From Avimicrobium caecorum (GTDB taxonomy: Bacteria; Bacillota; Clostridia; Oscillospirales; Ruminococcaceae): a stretch of 64,000 bases of DNA. How positions within the stretch are numbered: position 1 is the stretch's first letter; the number at the start of each line of letters is the position of its first letter. The position numbers and the translations under genes are program-made. Below, piece by piece: positions 40,923 through 49,860 of the stretch. The stretch spans positions 117,363 through 181,362 of the forward strand of contig CAJFNJ010000021.1 in the NCBI GenBank assembly GCA_904394705.1, read 5' to 3'. Under the pieces are notes generated by a model, which ran no database searches, was not told where the DNA came from, and saw only the letters and a program-made list of their open reading frames with translations.

Positions 40923-42894
40923 TTTCCTCTTCTATCCGCGGCTGGCGGTTTCGGGGATGCGCCGCAACAAAATCCTTTATGTCCCCTATCTGCTGGCGGC
41001 TTCCCTGATGGTGATGCTCTTCTATATCCTCTCCTCCATGACCTGGATTGTCGGCAATTCGGGCATCAAGGGCGGCAGTTCCATGTCCGTCCTGCTGATG
41101 CTCTCCTCGGTGGTCTGCGGCCTGCTCACAGTGCTGATCCTCTTTTACCTCAACGGCTATGTGATCAAGCAGCGTTCCCGGGAATTCGGACTTTATTCGG
41201 TACTGGGGCTGGGCAAGGGAAACCTCTGTCTGCTGCTGTTCTGGGAGATTCTCTTCTCCTGCATCGGCAGCCTCATCTGCGGAATCCTTGCCGGCGCCGT
41301 ATTCAGCCAGCTGATGTACCTGCTGCTGCTCAATATCACCCGTCTGCCGGTGGACCTGGAAATCTGGGTGCCCATGGGCGCTGTCAACATCACAGTCTAT
41401 CTTTTCCTGGCGGCCTGGGGGATCGTTCTGCTGCGCAATGTGATCCGCATCTTCCGCAGCGATCCCATCGAGATCCTCCGGCGCACCTCCCAGGGTGAAC
41501 AGGAACCCCGGTCCCGCTGGCTCATTGCGCTGACCGGCGCCTGCACCCTCACCGCCGGCTATGCTCTGGCTCTGACTGTACAGGACCCCTCCATGGTGCT
41601 GGCAATTTTCCTGCCGGCTACGATTCTGGTCATCATCGCCACCTACTGCATCTTCTCAGCGCTCAGCATTGTGGTGCTCAAAGCCATGCGGAAAAACCGC
41701 CGTTTTTACTATCGTCCGGATAACTTCATCAATGTGTCCGGTATGCTCTACCGTATGAAACAGAACGCTGTGGGTCTGGCAAACATCTGCATTCTGGCCT
41801 CGGCTGTGCTGGTAACCATCTCCTCCTGTGTCTGCCTCTACATCGGCGAAGAGGATATGCTCGATTCCCTCTATCCCCGGGAGGTCGCGGTGACAGTCTA
41901 CCGCAACAAGTACGCGGAAGAGCCCGAGCCGGATCTTCTGGCGGCAACCCAGGAGATAGCCCAGTCCTATGATATGGAGCTGCTTGACCCCATCACAGTA
42001 ACCAAATGCGTTGTTTATGCGCATCAGAACGGCAGTGTCATCACCAGCACCCATGAAACAAAGCAGATCAACCGGACTCTGGAGTACCGCCTGCTGGATG
42101 AGCTCAATACAGAGCTGGGCAGCAGCTATACCCTCTCCGACCAGGAAGTGCTGGTCTGCCATACCAAGGATTTCACCGAGGGCATGACCCTTCAGATCGA
42201 CGGCAGTAATTTCACCGTTGTCACCCTTCCGGAATCGGACGCCCTGAATACCTATCTGACCCAGACCGGCGCCTCTTCCAACCCGATTTTCTTCTTCCGG
42301 GACAAGGATACCCTGATGCGGGCCCGCCAGATGGACGAATCCGCCACCCTGAGCTATGTGCTCTGGTTTGACTACGACATTGAGGCGGTCAATGCCGGGT
42401 TGTTCCAGCAGAATCTGTATGACCACCTGAACCGCTCCGAGGGCAATTTCGGAACCCGCTTCAAGAGCGAAGCCCGCACCGACTTTTACAGTATGTATGG
42501 CAGCCTGCTCTTTGTGGGACTGTTCTTCGTGGCTCTCTTCCTCATCACCACCGTGCTGATCATCTACTATAAGCAGATCACCGAAGGGTATGAGGACCGC
42601 CAGCGCTTCCGGATCATGCGGCAGGTGGGACTCAGTGACGCAGAAGTGCGCACCTCCATCCGCCGGCAGGTACAGATGGTCTTCTTCCTGCCCATCATTG
42701 TGGCACTGGTGCACATTGCCTTTACCTTCCCTGCCCTGCAGAAGATCATGACCCTGTTTGAAATGCACAACACGCCGCTCTTTATCGGCTGTGTGGCAGT
42801 TTCCGCCCTGGTGTTCCTGGGCTTCTATACCGGAGTCTATCTCATCACCGCCCGGACCTACTACCACATCGTAACCTCTGCCCCCCAATCCTAA
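40915..42894 (+). CDS. ABC transporter permease, BceB-like
   Basis: 659 aa with ten predicted spans and a large extracytoplasmic domain (about residues 310-520) between the seventh and eighth, the BceB hallmark. FtsX-like core with KQRSREFGLYSVLGLGKGNL near residue 82 and a C-terminal FtsX set. With BceA it should act as both flux sensor and detoxifier for a cell-wall peptide antibiotic. A terminator follows 15 bp after the stop. Confidence 0.94.
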   Translation: MRSFLFYPRLAVSGMRRNKILYVPYLLAASLMVMLFYILSSMTWIVGNSGIKGGSSMSVLLMLSSVVCGLLTVLILFYLNGYVIKQRSREFGLYSVLGLGKGNLCLLLFWEILFSCIGSLICGILAGAVFSQLMYLLLLNITRLPVDLEIWVPMGAVNITVYLFLAAWGIVLLRNVIRIFRSDPIEILRRTSQGEQEPRSRWLIALTGACTLTAGYALALTVQDPSMVLAIFLPATILVIIATYCIFSALSIVVLKAMRKNRRFYYRPDNFINVSGMLYRMKQNAVGLANICILASAVLVTISSCVCLYIGEEDMLDSLYPREVAVTVYRNKYAEEPEPDLLAATQEIAQSYDMELLDPITVTKCVVYAHQNGSVITSTHETKQINRTLEYRLLDELNTELGSSYTLSDQEVLVCHTKDFTEGMTLQIDGSNFTVVTLPESDALNTYLTQTGASSNPIFFFRDKDTLMRARQMDESATLSYVLWFDYDIEAVNAGLFQQNLYDHLNRSEGNFGTRFKSEARTDFYSMYGSLLFVGLFFVALFLITTVLIIYYKQITEGYEDRQRFRIMRQVGLSDAEVRTSIRRQVQMVFFLPIIVALVHIAFTFPALQKIMTLFEMHNTPLFIGCVAVSALVFLGFYTGVYLITARTYYHIVTSAPQS

Positions 42895-42908
42895 TTATCC
42901 CAATACAG

Positions 42909-42966
42909 CACAAAGCCCGCAGGCCGAAAGGATTTCCTTTCAAAACCTGCGGGCTTTGTGTATTTC
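42909..42966. terminator. Bidirectional terminator between the Bce module and purD
   Basis: CACAAAGCCCGCAGG (42909-42923) and CCTGCGGGCTTTGTG (42946-42960) form a perfect 15-bp stem usable in both directions. T-rich sequence is modest on each side. Confidence 0.8.
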
Positions 42967-42978
42967 AGAAACGCCGGA

Positions 42979-44262
42979 TCAGAACTTTTCCGGCGAAAGT
43001 GCCTTCTTACCGATGTCGTGACGGTAGTGCATATCTGTAAAGCTGATATTCTTTACAGCCTTGTAAGCGGCTTCCAGAGCCAGTTCCAGAGTATCACCTG
43101 TGCAGGTGACGCCCAGAACCCGTCCGCCGGCAGTCAGATACTTTCCATCCGACTGCTTGGTGCCGGCATGGTATACCACAGCACCTTCACACTGACCATC
43201 TGCATCCAGACCATGGATCTCATAGCCAGTCTGGTACTTGACCGGATAGCCGCCGCTGGCAAGGATCACGCAGGCAGCGCTCTTATCCGACCAGCGGATC
43301 TCCATATCAGCCAGGGTCTCATGGTAGGTTGCCAGCATGATCTCCAGCAGATCGCTCTCCAGCAGGGGCAGTACCACCTGGGTTTCGGGATCGCCGAACC
43401 GGCAGTTGTACTCGATCACATAGGGGCCATTCTTGGTGAGCATCAGGCCGAAGTACAAACAGCCCTTGAAGGGTCTCCCCTCCTGTTCCATAGCACGGAT
43501 GGTGGGCAGGAAGATCTTCTCCATGCACTCTGCGGCGATGGCGTCGGTATAGTGCGGGTTGGGAGCGATGGTTCCCATGCCGCCGGTGTTGAGACCTTCA
43601 TCGTTGTCGTTTGCACGCTTGTGGTCCATGGAAGAGATCATCGGCTTGACTGTCTTGGAATCAGTGAAGGCCAGAACCGAAACCTCTACGCCCTCCAGGA
43701 ACTGTTCCACAACAATGTGGTTGCCGCTGGCGCCGAATGCCTTGTCCTCCATGATGGACTTGACTGCGTCCTGAGCTTCGGCAAAGTTCTGGGCGATGAT
43801 GACACCCTTGCCCAGAGCCAGACCGTCCGCCTTGATGACAACAGGGTATTCGTTCATCTTCTCGATGTAGGCAACTGCCGCATGGGCATCGTCAAAGGTC
43901 TCATAGCGGGCAGTGGGAATGCCGTACTTCTTCATCAGATTCTTGGAAAAGACCTTGCTGCCCTCGAGGATTGCCGCATTGGCACGGGGGCCGAAGGTGG
44001 CGATACCAGCCTCATTGAGCGCATCCACCATACCCAGTACCAGCGGGTTATCCGGCGCAACTACGACAAAGTCGATGCCGTTATCCTTGGAGAAGCTCAC
44101 AACACGGTCGATGTCGGTGGCACTTCCCTCCACACAGATGGCATCTGCCGCAATACCGCCGTTGCCCGGCAGAGCATAGATCGTTTCCGCCTTGGGGCTC
44201 TTCTTGAGCGCCCGGATAATGGCATGTTCCCGTCCACCGGAACCAACTACCAGAATTTTCAT
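42979..44262 (-). CDS. purD: Phosphoribosylamine-glycine ligase
   Basis: 427 aa ATP-grasp enzyme. Start KILVVGSGGREHAIIRAL, central ATP-grasp with VVIKADGLALGKGVIIA and NTGGMGTIAPNPHY, then GCLYFGLMLTKNGPYVIEYNCRFGDPETQ (here only in part). It makes glycinamide ribonucleotide. It is the last gene of the leftward pur operon. Confidence 0.97.
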   Translation of the reverse strand: MKILVVGSGGREHAIIRALKKSPKAETIYALPGNGGIAADAICVEGSATDIDRVVSFSKDNGIDFVVVAPDNPLVLGMVDALNEAGIATFGPRANAAILEGSKVFSKNLMKKYGIPTARYETFDDAHAAVAYIEKMNEYPVVIKADGLALGKGVIIAQNFAEAQDAVKSIMEDKAFGASGNHIVVEQFLEGVEVSVLAFTDSKTVKPMISSMDHKRANDNDEGLNTGGMGTIAPNPHYTDAIAAECMEKIFLPTIRAMEQEGRPFKGCLYFGLMLTKNGPYVIEYNCRFGDPETQVVLPLLESDLLEIMLATYHETLADMEIRWSDKSAACVILASGGYPVKYQTGYEIHGLDADGQCEGAVVYHAGTKQSDGKYLTAGGRVLGVTCTGDTLELALEAAYKAVKNISFTDMHYRHDIGKKALSPEKF

Positions 44263-44283
44263 CAGACTTGATCCTCCCCTGAC

Positions 44284-45828
44284 TCAGTGCTTGAAGTGAC
44301 GGGTGCCGGTGAATACCATGGCAATACCAGCTTCATCACAGGCCTTGATGCTGTCCTCGTCCCGGATGGAACCGCCCGGCTGAATGATGGCAGTAATGCC
44401 ATGCTTGGCAGCCAGCTCCACACAGTCAGAGAACGGGAAGAATGCATCCGAAGCCATGACCGAACCCTCGGCCTTGTCGCCGGCATAACGGATCGCCAGA
44501 TCCAGCGCGGTTACACGGTTGGTCTGTCCAGGGCCGACGCCCACAGTGGCGCTGTCCTTTGCCAGAACAATGGCGTTGGACTTGGTCTGCTTTACCACCT
44601 TCCAGGCGAACAGCAGCTGCTCCATCTCCTCTTCCGAGGGAGCACGCTTGGTGACAACCTTGAGCTCATCACCCAGCAGCTTGGTATCCAGCTCCTGAAC
44701 CAGCAGGCCGCCGACTACCTTCTTCATATCCAGAGTACCGGGTTCGTTAGGCTTGGCGCAGTCCGGCAGCTCCATCAGACGGATGTTCTTCTTCTTGGCA
44801 AGGCGCTCATAGGCATCCTCGTCAAAGCCGGGAGCAATGATGATCTCCAGGAAGATCTTTGCCAGCTCCTCTGCGGTTTCCATGTCCACCTTGCGGTTCA
44901 GGGCTACGATACCGCCGTAGATGGAAACGGGGTCGCTGTTGTAGGCGTTGAGATAGGCTTCGTGGATGGTCTCGCCGATGCCTACGCCGCAGGGGTTGGT
45001 ATGCTTGACAGCCACAGCGCAGGGCTTTTCAGTGCCGAACTCCTTGAGGATATCCAGTGCGCCGTTGGCATCGTTGATGTTGTTGTAGGAGAGCTCCTTA
45101 CCGTGGAGCTGCTTGGCGGCAGCCAGGGTGTTGGTTGCCTTGCCGATTTCCCGGTAGAAGGCACCGTTCTGGTGCGGGTTCTCGCCATAACGCATCTGCT
45201 GTACCTTTTCAAAGGTCAGGGTCAGCTCTTCCGGGAAGGGATCAGCACCCATCTGCTTTCTCAGATAGTTCGAGATCAGGGCGTCATAGGCAGCGGTGTG
45301 CTCAAATACCTTGGCTGCCAGACGGAATTTGGTCTCACGGCTCAGTTCGCCGGCCTTGAGGCCCTCAATGACGCTGTCATAATCAGCGGGGTCAACGATC
45401 ACAGCTACATCCTGCCAGTTCTTGGCGGCAGCACGGATCATGGTCGGGCCGCCGATGTCAATGTTCTCGATGGCCTCCTCCAGGGTGACGCCGTCCTTGA
45501 GGATGGTCTGCTTAAAGGGATAGAGGTTGATGGCAACTACATCAATGGGGGTAATGCCCAGCTTTTCCAGCTGAGCCATGTGCTCCGGATTGGAGCGCAT
45601 CGCCAGAATACCGGCATGAACAGCCGGATGCAGGGTCTTGACACGGCCATCCAGGCACTCGGGGAATCCGGTCACATCCGAAATACCGGTGACAGCGATG
45701 CCATTCTCCTGAAGAGTGCGGGCAGTACCGCCGGTGGAAACCACTTCATATCCCAGCTCTTCCAGCTGACGGGCAAACTCTACGATGCCAGTCTTGTCCG
45801 AAACACTGAGCAATGCTCTCTTTTTCAT
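44284..45828 (-). CDS. purH: Bifunctional AICAR transformylase/IMP cyclohydrolase
   Basis: 514 aa. N-terminal IMP cyclohydrolase domain (KRALLSVSDKTGIVEFA, VSTGGTARTL, GRVKTLHPAVHAGIL) and C-terminal transformylase with RYGENPHQNGAF, CAVAVKHTNPCGVG and ASDAFFPFSDCVELA. It carries out the last two steps to IMP. The reverse strand is also open for over 800 codons, an effect of codon bias rather than a second gene. Confidence 0.97.
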   Translation of the reverse strand: MKKRALLSVSDKTGIVEFARQLEELGYEVVSTGGTARTLQENGIAVTGISDVTGFPECLDGRVKTLHPAVHAGILAMRSNPEHMAQLEKLGITPIDVVAINLYPFKQTILKDGVTLEEAIENIDIGGPTMIRAAAKNWQDVAVIVDPADYDSVIEGLKAGELSRETKFRLAAKVFEHTAAYDALISNYLRKQMGADPFPEELTLTFEKVQQMRYGENPHQNGAFYREIGKATNTLAAAKQLHGKELSYNNINDANGALDILKEFGTEKPCAVAVKHTNPCGVGIGETIHEAYLNAYNSDPVSIYGGIVALNRKVDMETAEELAKIFLEIIIAPGFDEDAYERLAKKKNIRLMELPDCAKPNEPGTLDMKKVVGGLLVQELDTKLLGDELKVVTKRAPSEEEMEQLLFAWKVVKQTKSNAIVLAKDSATVGVGPGQTNRVTALDLAIRYAGDKAEGSVMASDAFFPFSDCVELAAKHGITAIIQPGGSIRDEDSIKACDEAGIAMVFTGTRHFKH

Positions 45829-45861
45829 ATTGATCGACCTTTCTTCCAGTATTTTATTGGG

Positions 45862-46458
45862 TTACTTGATCTCTCCGCTGCAGATCATCGCCACGGTACG
45901 GGGCAGGATCTCCCATTCGGCCTGCTCCATCACCCGGCGCTGCAGCGTTTCGGGGGTATCGTCCGGAAGGACTTCCACGGCTTTCTGCATGATGATCTGC
46001 CCGCCGTCGGTCACTTCGTTTACAAAATGTACAGTGGCGCCGGTCACCTTAACGCCATAGGCCAGCGCCGCTTCGTGCACATGCAGTCCATAGAACCCAT
46101 CCCCACAGAAGGACGGGATCAGCGACGGATGCACATTGACGATCTTCCGGTCATAGGCTCTGGTGAAGGTGCTGCCCAGAATGCACATGAAGCCGGCGAG
46201 AACGATCAGGTCGATCTCATGCTCCTGCATCAGGGCAAGCAGCGCCTGATCATAGTCCTCGGTGGTGGCATATTTTCTCCGGGGCAGGACTGCGGTTTCA
46301 ATGCCGTGCTGACGGGCCCGCTCCAGCGCATAGGCCTTGCTGTTGGAGGAAACCACCAGCACAATTCTGCCGTTGGGGTTCTTCCCTGCTTCCTGGGCAT
46401 CGATCAGCGCCTGCAGGTTGGTGCCGCCGCCGGATACCAGTACCGCGATCTTCAGCAT
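45862..46458 (-). CDS. purN: Phosphoribosylglycinamide formyltransferase
   Basis: 198 aa folate-dependent transformylase. VLVSGGGTNLQALIDA at the N-terminus, FMCILGSTFTRAYDRKIVNVHPSLIPSF with the catalytic Asn-His context, and GATVHFVNEVTDGGQII with the catalytic Asp. It overlaps the purM stop by 7 bp. Confidence 0.96.
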   Translation of the reverse strand: MLKIAVLVSGGGTNLQALIDAQEAGKNPNGRIVLVVSSNSKAYALERARQHGIETAVLPRRKYATTEDYDQALLALMQEHEIDLIVLAGFMCILGSTFTRAYDRKIVNVHPSLIPSFCGDGFYGLHVHEAALAYGVKVTGATVHFVNEVTDGGQIIMQKAVEVLPDDTPETLQRRVMEQAEWEILPRTVAMICSGEIK

Positions 46459-47492
46459 ATCTCGATCTCGCTTTCTCCACGGGGAACCACTTCACCGATC
46501 ACAGTGACCTGTTCGCCCTGGCTGCGCAGGATCTCCATGGCACGATCCGCATCCTCAGGAGCCACGATCACGCACATGCCAACGCCCATATTGAAGGTGT
46601 TGAACATATCATGCTCACTGATGCCGCCGGTTTTCTGCAGCAGACGGAAGATGGGCAGTACCGGTACCGATGCCTTGTCGATCCGGGCAGTGACACGGTC
46701 ATTGAGCGCCCGCGGGATATTCTCATAGAAACCGCCGCCGGTGATATGGGATACCGACTTGACCGGTACCTGACGCATCAGTTCCAGCATGGGCTTGACA
46801 TAGATCTTGGTGGGAGCCAGCAGGCATTCGCCCAGTGTGCTGCCCAGCTCGGGATAGAAGCGCTCCACTGCCTCTTTGGAGGTGAGGTCAAAGACCTTGC
46901 GCACCAGCGAGAAGCCGTTGGAATGAACGCCCGAAGAGGACAGACCCAGGATCACATCGCCAGGCTGAACCCGCTCCCGGTCGATGATCCGGGACTTGTC
47001 CACAACGCCCACAGTGAAGCCAGCCAGGTCATACTCGTCTTCGGGATAGAAGCCGGGCATCTCAGCGGTCTCGCCGCCGGACAGGCTGCAGCCAGCCTGG
47101 ACACAGCCCTCTGCCACACCCGAAACGATCTCTGCCACCTTCTCCGGAACATTCTTGCCCAGGGCAATATAGTCCAGGAATACCAGCGGCTTGGCACCGC
47201 AGCAGATGACATCATTCACACACATGGCAACACAGTCGATGCCCACTGTATCATGCTTATCCATCAGAAACGCGATCTTGAGTTTGGTGCCGACACCGTC
47301 GGTACCGGATACCAGCACCGGCTTTTCGATACCGGTGAGATCCAGTTCAAACATACCGCCGAATCCGCCAATGGTGTCCAGTACACCGGAAGTGACGGTC
47401 CGGGCCACATGCTTCTTCATCAGTTCCACGGCCCGGTAACCAGCTGTAACATCCACACCGGCTGCTTTATAGCTGTCGCTGTAACTGCTCAT
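46452..47492 (-). CDS. purM: Phosphoribosylformylglycinamidine cyclo-ligase
   Basis: 346 aa AIR synthetase. SGVLDTIGGFGGMFELD, LVSGTDGVGTKLKIAF, GLSSSGVHSNGFSLVRK and ITGGGFYENIPR are diagnostic motifs. It closes FGAM to AIR. It lies between purF and purN in the operon. Confidence 0.97.
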   Translation of the reverse strand: MSSYSDSYKAAGVDVTAGYRAVELMKKHVARTVTSGVLDTIGGFGGMFELDLTGIEKPVLVSGTDGVGTKLKIAFLMDKHDTVGIDCVAMCVNDVICCGAKPLVFLDYIALGKNVPEKVAEIVSGVAEGCVQAGCSLSGGETAEMPGFYPEDEYDLAGFTVGVVDKSRIIDRERVQPGDVILGLSSSGVHSNGFSLVRKVFDLTSKEAVERFYPELGSTLGECLLAPTKIYVKPMLELMRQVPVKSVSHITGGGFYENIPRALNDRVTARIDKASVPVLPIFRLLQKTGGISEHDMFNTFNMGVGMCVIVAPEDADRAMEILRSQGEQVTVIGEVVPRGESEIEIC

Positions 47493-47536
47493 ATTCGATC
47501 TCCGTTCTGCCGTTTTACGGCTGTTATTTTATAAAG

Positions 47537-48958
47537 TCAGACTTCTTCGCTGATTTTGTAGCAAAATTTGTCCACCGGCATCTTCTCCGGCACTTCAATG
47601 GGATACACGCCAGTGAAGCAGCCAGTACAGAAATCACAGTGGGCGCCTTCAGCAATGCGCTTGATGCCGTCTACGCTCAGGTAGCCCAGCGAATCCACGC
47701 CGATCTGCTTGCCGATCTCCTCAATGGACATCTTGCAGGCAATGAGCTTGTCCTTGTCATCAATATCGGTGCCGAAGTAGCAGGGATTGATGAACGGCGG
47801 CGAGGAAACCCGCATGTGGACTTCGGTGGCGCCGGCCTCCCGGAGCATCCGGACGATATTGGCACTGGTGGTACCACGGACAATGGAGTCATCCACCATG
47901 ATAACACGCTTGCCCTTGACAGTATCTGCCAGAACATTCAGCTTGATGTGGACAGCTTCCACACGCTCCGCCTGAGTGGGCAGGATAAAGGTACGGCCTA
48001 CATAGCGGTTCTTGATAAAGCCAATGCCGTAAGGAATGCCGCTCTCCCGGGCATAACCGAGGGCTGCATCCAGGCCGGAATCCGGTACGCCGATGACCAC
48101 ATCTGCCTCCACCGGATGCTCCTGAGCCAGGATCGCACCGGCCTTCAGACGGGCAGCATGAACGCTGACACCATCGATCACCGAGTCGGGACGGGCAGTG
48201 TAAACATATTCAAAGACGCACAGTCCGGTCTTGCCGCCGCAGTGGGCGCGGTTGCTGCGCAGGCCGTTTTCGTCCAGGATCACGATCTCACCCGGCTCCA
48301 CATCCCGCAGGAACTTGGCGCCGATGCTGTCCAGAGCGCAGGTCTCGGAGGCTACTACATAGCCTCCGTCAATGGTGCCCAGACAGAGCGGACGGAAGCC
48401 CTGGGGGTCACGGGCCGCAATGATCTTCTTGGGGGACATGATGACCAGAGAGTATGCACCCTTGAGCTTGGTCATGGCGATTTCCAGAGCCTCTTCGATG
48501 GACTTGGAAGCCAGTCTCGCCCGGGTGATCATATAGGCAATGATCTCCGCATCACAGGTGGTGTGAAAGATGGCGCCGGTCATCTCCAGCTCTTCCTTGA
48601 GCTCATGACCATTGATCAGCGCGCCGTTGTGAGCCACAGCCAGCGGCCCCTTGATATGGCGCACCATCAGCGGCTGGGCATTCAGACGGTTGGCAACGCC
48701 GTCGCCCGAATAACGGACATGGCCGATTGCCATCTTGCCCTTCCCCAGCGAGAGCAGCCGGTCCTGGTCAAAAACTTCATGGGCCAGACCCACATCCTTA
48801 TAAGAAGTGAGTATGCCATCATCGTTGACTGTAATGCCGCAGCTCTCCTGACCACGATGCTGCAGCGCATACAGTCCATAATATGTGCTCAGTGCCACAT
48901 TGGCTGAAGCAGAGCCGTCATAGATGCCGAACAGACCGCATTCTTCATGAATTCCCAT
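47537..48958 (-). CDS. purF: Amidophosphoribosyltransferase
   Basis: 473 aa. After a short propeptide (MGIHEE) the nucleophile Cys7 starts the Ntn glutaminase domain CGLFGIYDGS. The PRTase loop VIMVDDSIVRGTTSANIV is intact. Cys residues in CVFEYVYTARPDS, NPCYFGTDID and CDFCTGCFTG match the [4Fe-4S] B. subtilis-type enzyme, which is oxygen-sensitive and processed. It commits PRPP to purines. Confidence 0.97.
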   Translation of the reverse strand: MGIHEECGLFGIYDGSASANVALSTYYGLYALQHRGQESCGITVNDDGILTSYKDVGLAHEVFDQDRLLSLGKGKMAIGHVRYSGDGVANRLNAQPLMVRHIKGPLAVAHNGALINGHELKEELEMTGAIFHTTCDAEIIAYMITRARLASKSIEEALEIAMTKLKGAYSLVIMSPKKIIAARDPQGFRPLCLGTIDGGYVVASETCALDSIGAKFLRDVEPGEIVILDENGLRSNRAHCGGKTGLCVFEYVYTARPDSVIDGVSVHAARLKAGAILAQEHPVEADVVIGVPDSGLDAALGYARESGIPYGIGFIKNRYVGRTFILPTQAERVEAVHIKLNVLADTVKGKRVIMVDDSIVRGTTSANIVRMLREAGATEVHMRVSSPPFINPCYFGTDIDDKDKLIACKMSIEEIGKQIGVDSLGYLSVDGIKRIAEGAHCDFCTGCFTGVYPIEVPEKMPVDKFCYKISEEV

Positions 48959-48996
48959 TGTATCCTCCTGCCTTTCCGTAAAAAACGCCTGATTTG

Positions 48997-49491
48997 TTAT
49001 GCCAGTTTCTCTGCCAGAGCAGCATCCTTAGCCAGTACCTTTTCCTCCATGCTGCGCTTCATGGCATCCAGCTTTTCAGCCAGAGCCGGTTCGCTCAGCG
49101 AGAGCATCTGTACTGCCAGGATAGCAGCATTTTCCGCACCATCAATGGCAACGGTGGCAACCGGAATGCCGGAAGGCATCTGAACAGTAGCCAGAAGGGC
49201 ATCCAGACCATCCAGAGTAGAGGACTTGATGGGGATTCCGATGACCGGAAGGGTGGTGTGTGCAGCCAGTACGCCTGCCAGATGGGCAGCCTTGCCAGCT
49301 GCGGCAATGATAACGCCAAAGCCGTTTTCCCGGGCGTTCTTGGAGAAGGCAGCTGCCTGCTCCGGAGTGCGATGGGCCGACATGACATGTGCCTCAACTT
49401 CCACACCGAACTCCCGCAGTTTGCTGATCGCGCCCTGAACAACCGGCAGATCGCTGTCACTGCCCATGATCACTGCAACTTTTTTCATCAT
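48997..49491 (-). CDS. purE: N5-carboxyaminoimidazole ribonucleotide mutase
   Basis: 164 aa class I PurE. VAVIMGSDSDLPVVQGA at the N-terminus with the SDSD phosphate/substrate motif, then VMSAHRTPEQA and IAAAGKAAHLAGVLAA. ATG 49491 or the following ATG starts after GGAGAAACAAC. purK is not adjacent; this gene is the first of the purEFMNHD operon. Confidence 0.96.
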   Translation of the reverse strand: MMKKVAVIMGSDSDLPVVQGAISKLREFGVEVEAHVMSAHRTPEQAAAFSKNARENGFGVIIAAAGKAAHLAGVLAAHTTLPVIGIPIKSSTLDGLDALLATVQMPSGIPVATVAIDGAENAAILAVQMLSLSEPALAEKLDAMKRSMEEKVLAKDAALAEKLA

Positions 49492-49576
49492 GTTGTTTCT
49501 CCTTTTGTTTTTGTTACCTGTTTTCCCTGTTTTTCCATTGCTGCAATCCGACCGGATTTACCTGTTTCCGGTACAA

Positions 49577-49615
49577 ATAACAAAGGCCATGGCGCACTAC
49601 GCCACGGCCTGTTAT
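49577..49615 (-). promoter_or_regulatory. Large leader hairpin upstream of purE
   Basis: Arms around GGCCGTGGCG / CGCCATGGCC extended by ATAACA / TGTTAT form a long stem just after the small frame at 49618-49701. There is no T-run, so it is not a standard terminator. No conserved purine, PRPP or ZTP riboswitch motif could be found in the 240-nt leader. Confidence 0.55.
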
Positions 49616-49617
49616 CA

Positions 49618-49701
49618 TTACAGCAGATTGGACAGCATTCCTGGGAAGGCTGCACTCCGGCCCTGACCGAATCCACAATTGTACATTCCGATTCCGATCA
49701 T
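49618..49701 (-). CDS. Possible 27-residue leader peptide before purE
   Basis: ATG 49701 opens a frame of 27 codons (starts MIGIGMYNCGFGQGRS) within the purE leader, about 30 nt after the predicted transcription start. Six of 27 residues are Gly. The nearest Shine-Dalgarno-like GGGAG is about 12 bases away. The stop is immediately followed by the large hairpin, an arrangement like leader-peptide attenuation. Weakly supported. Confidence 0.25.
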   Translation of the reverse strand: MIGIGMYNCGFGQGRSAAFPGMLSNLL

Positions 49702-49738
49702 TGCCGAAATTCGCTCCCTTCTCAGAAACTCTATTCTT

Positions 49739-49767
49739 ATTTTACATGATTTTTGCACACATTTCAA
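49739..49767 (-). promoter_or_regulatory. Promoter of the pur operon
   Basis: On the minus strand TTGAAA (49767-49762) and TAAAAT (49744-49739), 17 bp between, start near 49732, leader about 240 nt. The remaining stretch 49768-49860 shows nothing I can name. Confidence 0.65.
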
Positions 49768-49860
49768 TCTCAGGGTCAGCAAACACCAAAGAATTGTAGA
49801 GGTCCGCAATACTCAATAAAAATTTCTTTCAGGATTCGTCAGTTTTTACCAATAGACAAT

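Noticed and set aside
44287..46728. Long open frame of over 800 codons on the plus strand across purH and purN
   Set aside because: It lies antisense to two well-defined genes, has no ribosome-binding site and no recognisable domain; codon bias in GC-rich genes keeps this frame open.
47639..48907. Open frame of 422 codons on the plus strand across purF
   Set aside because: Antisense shadow of purF; no ribosome-binding site.
49492..49767. Purine, PRPP or ZTP riboswitch before purE
   Set aside because: The conserved core motifs of these classes were looked for on the transcript strand and not found.
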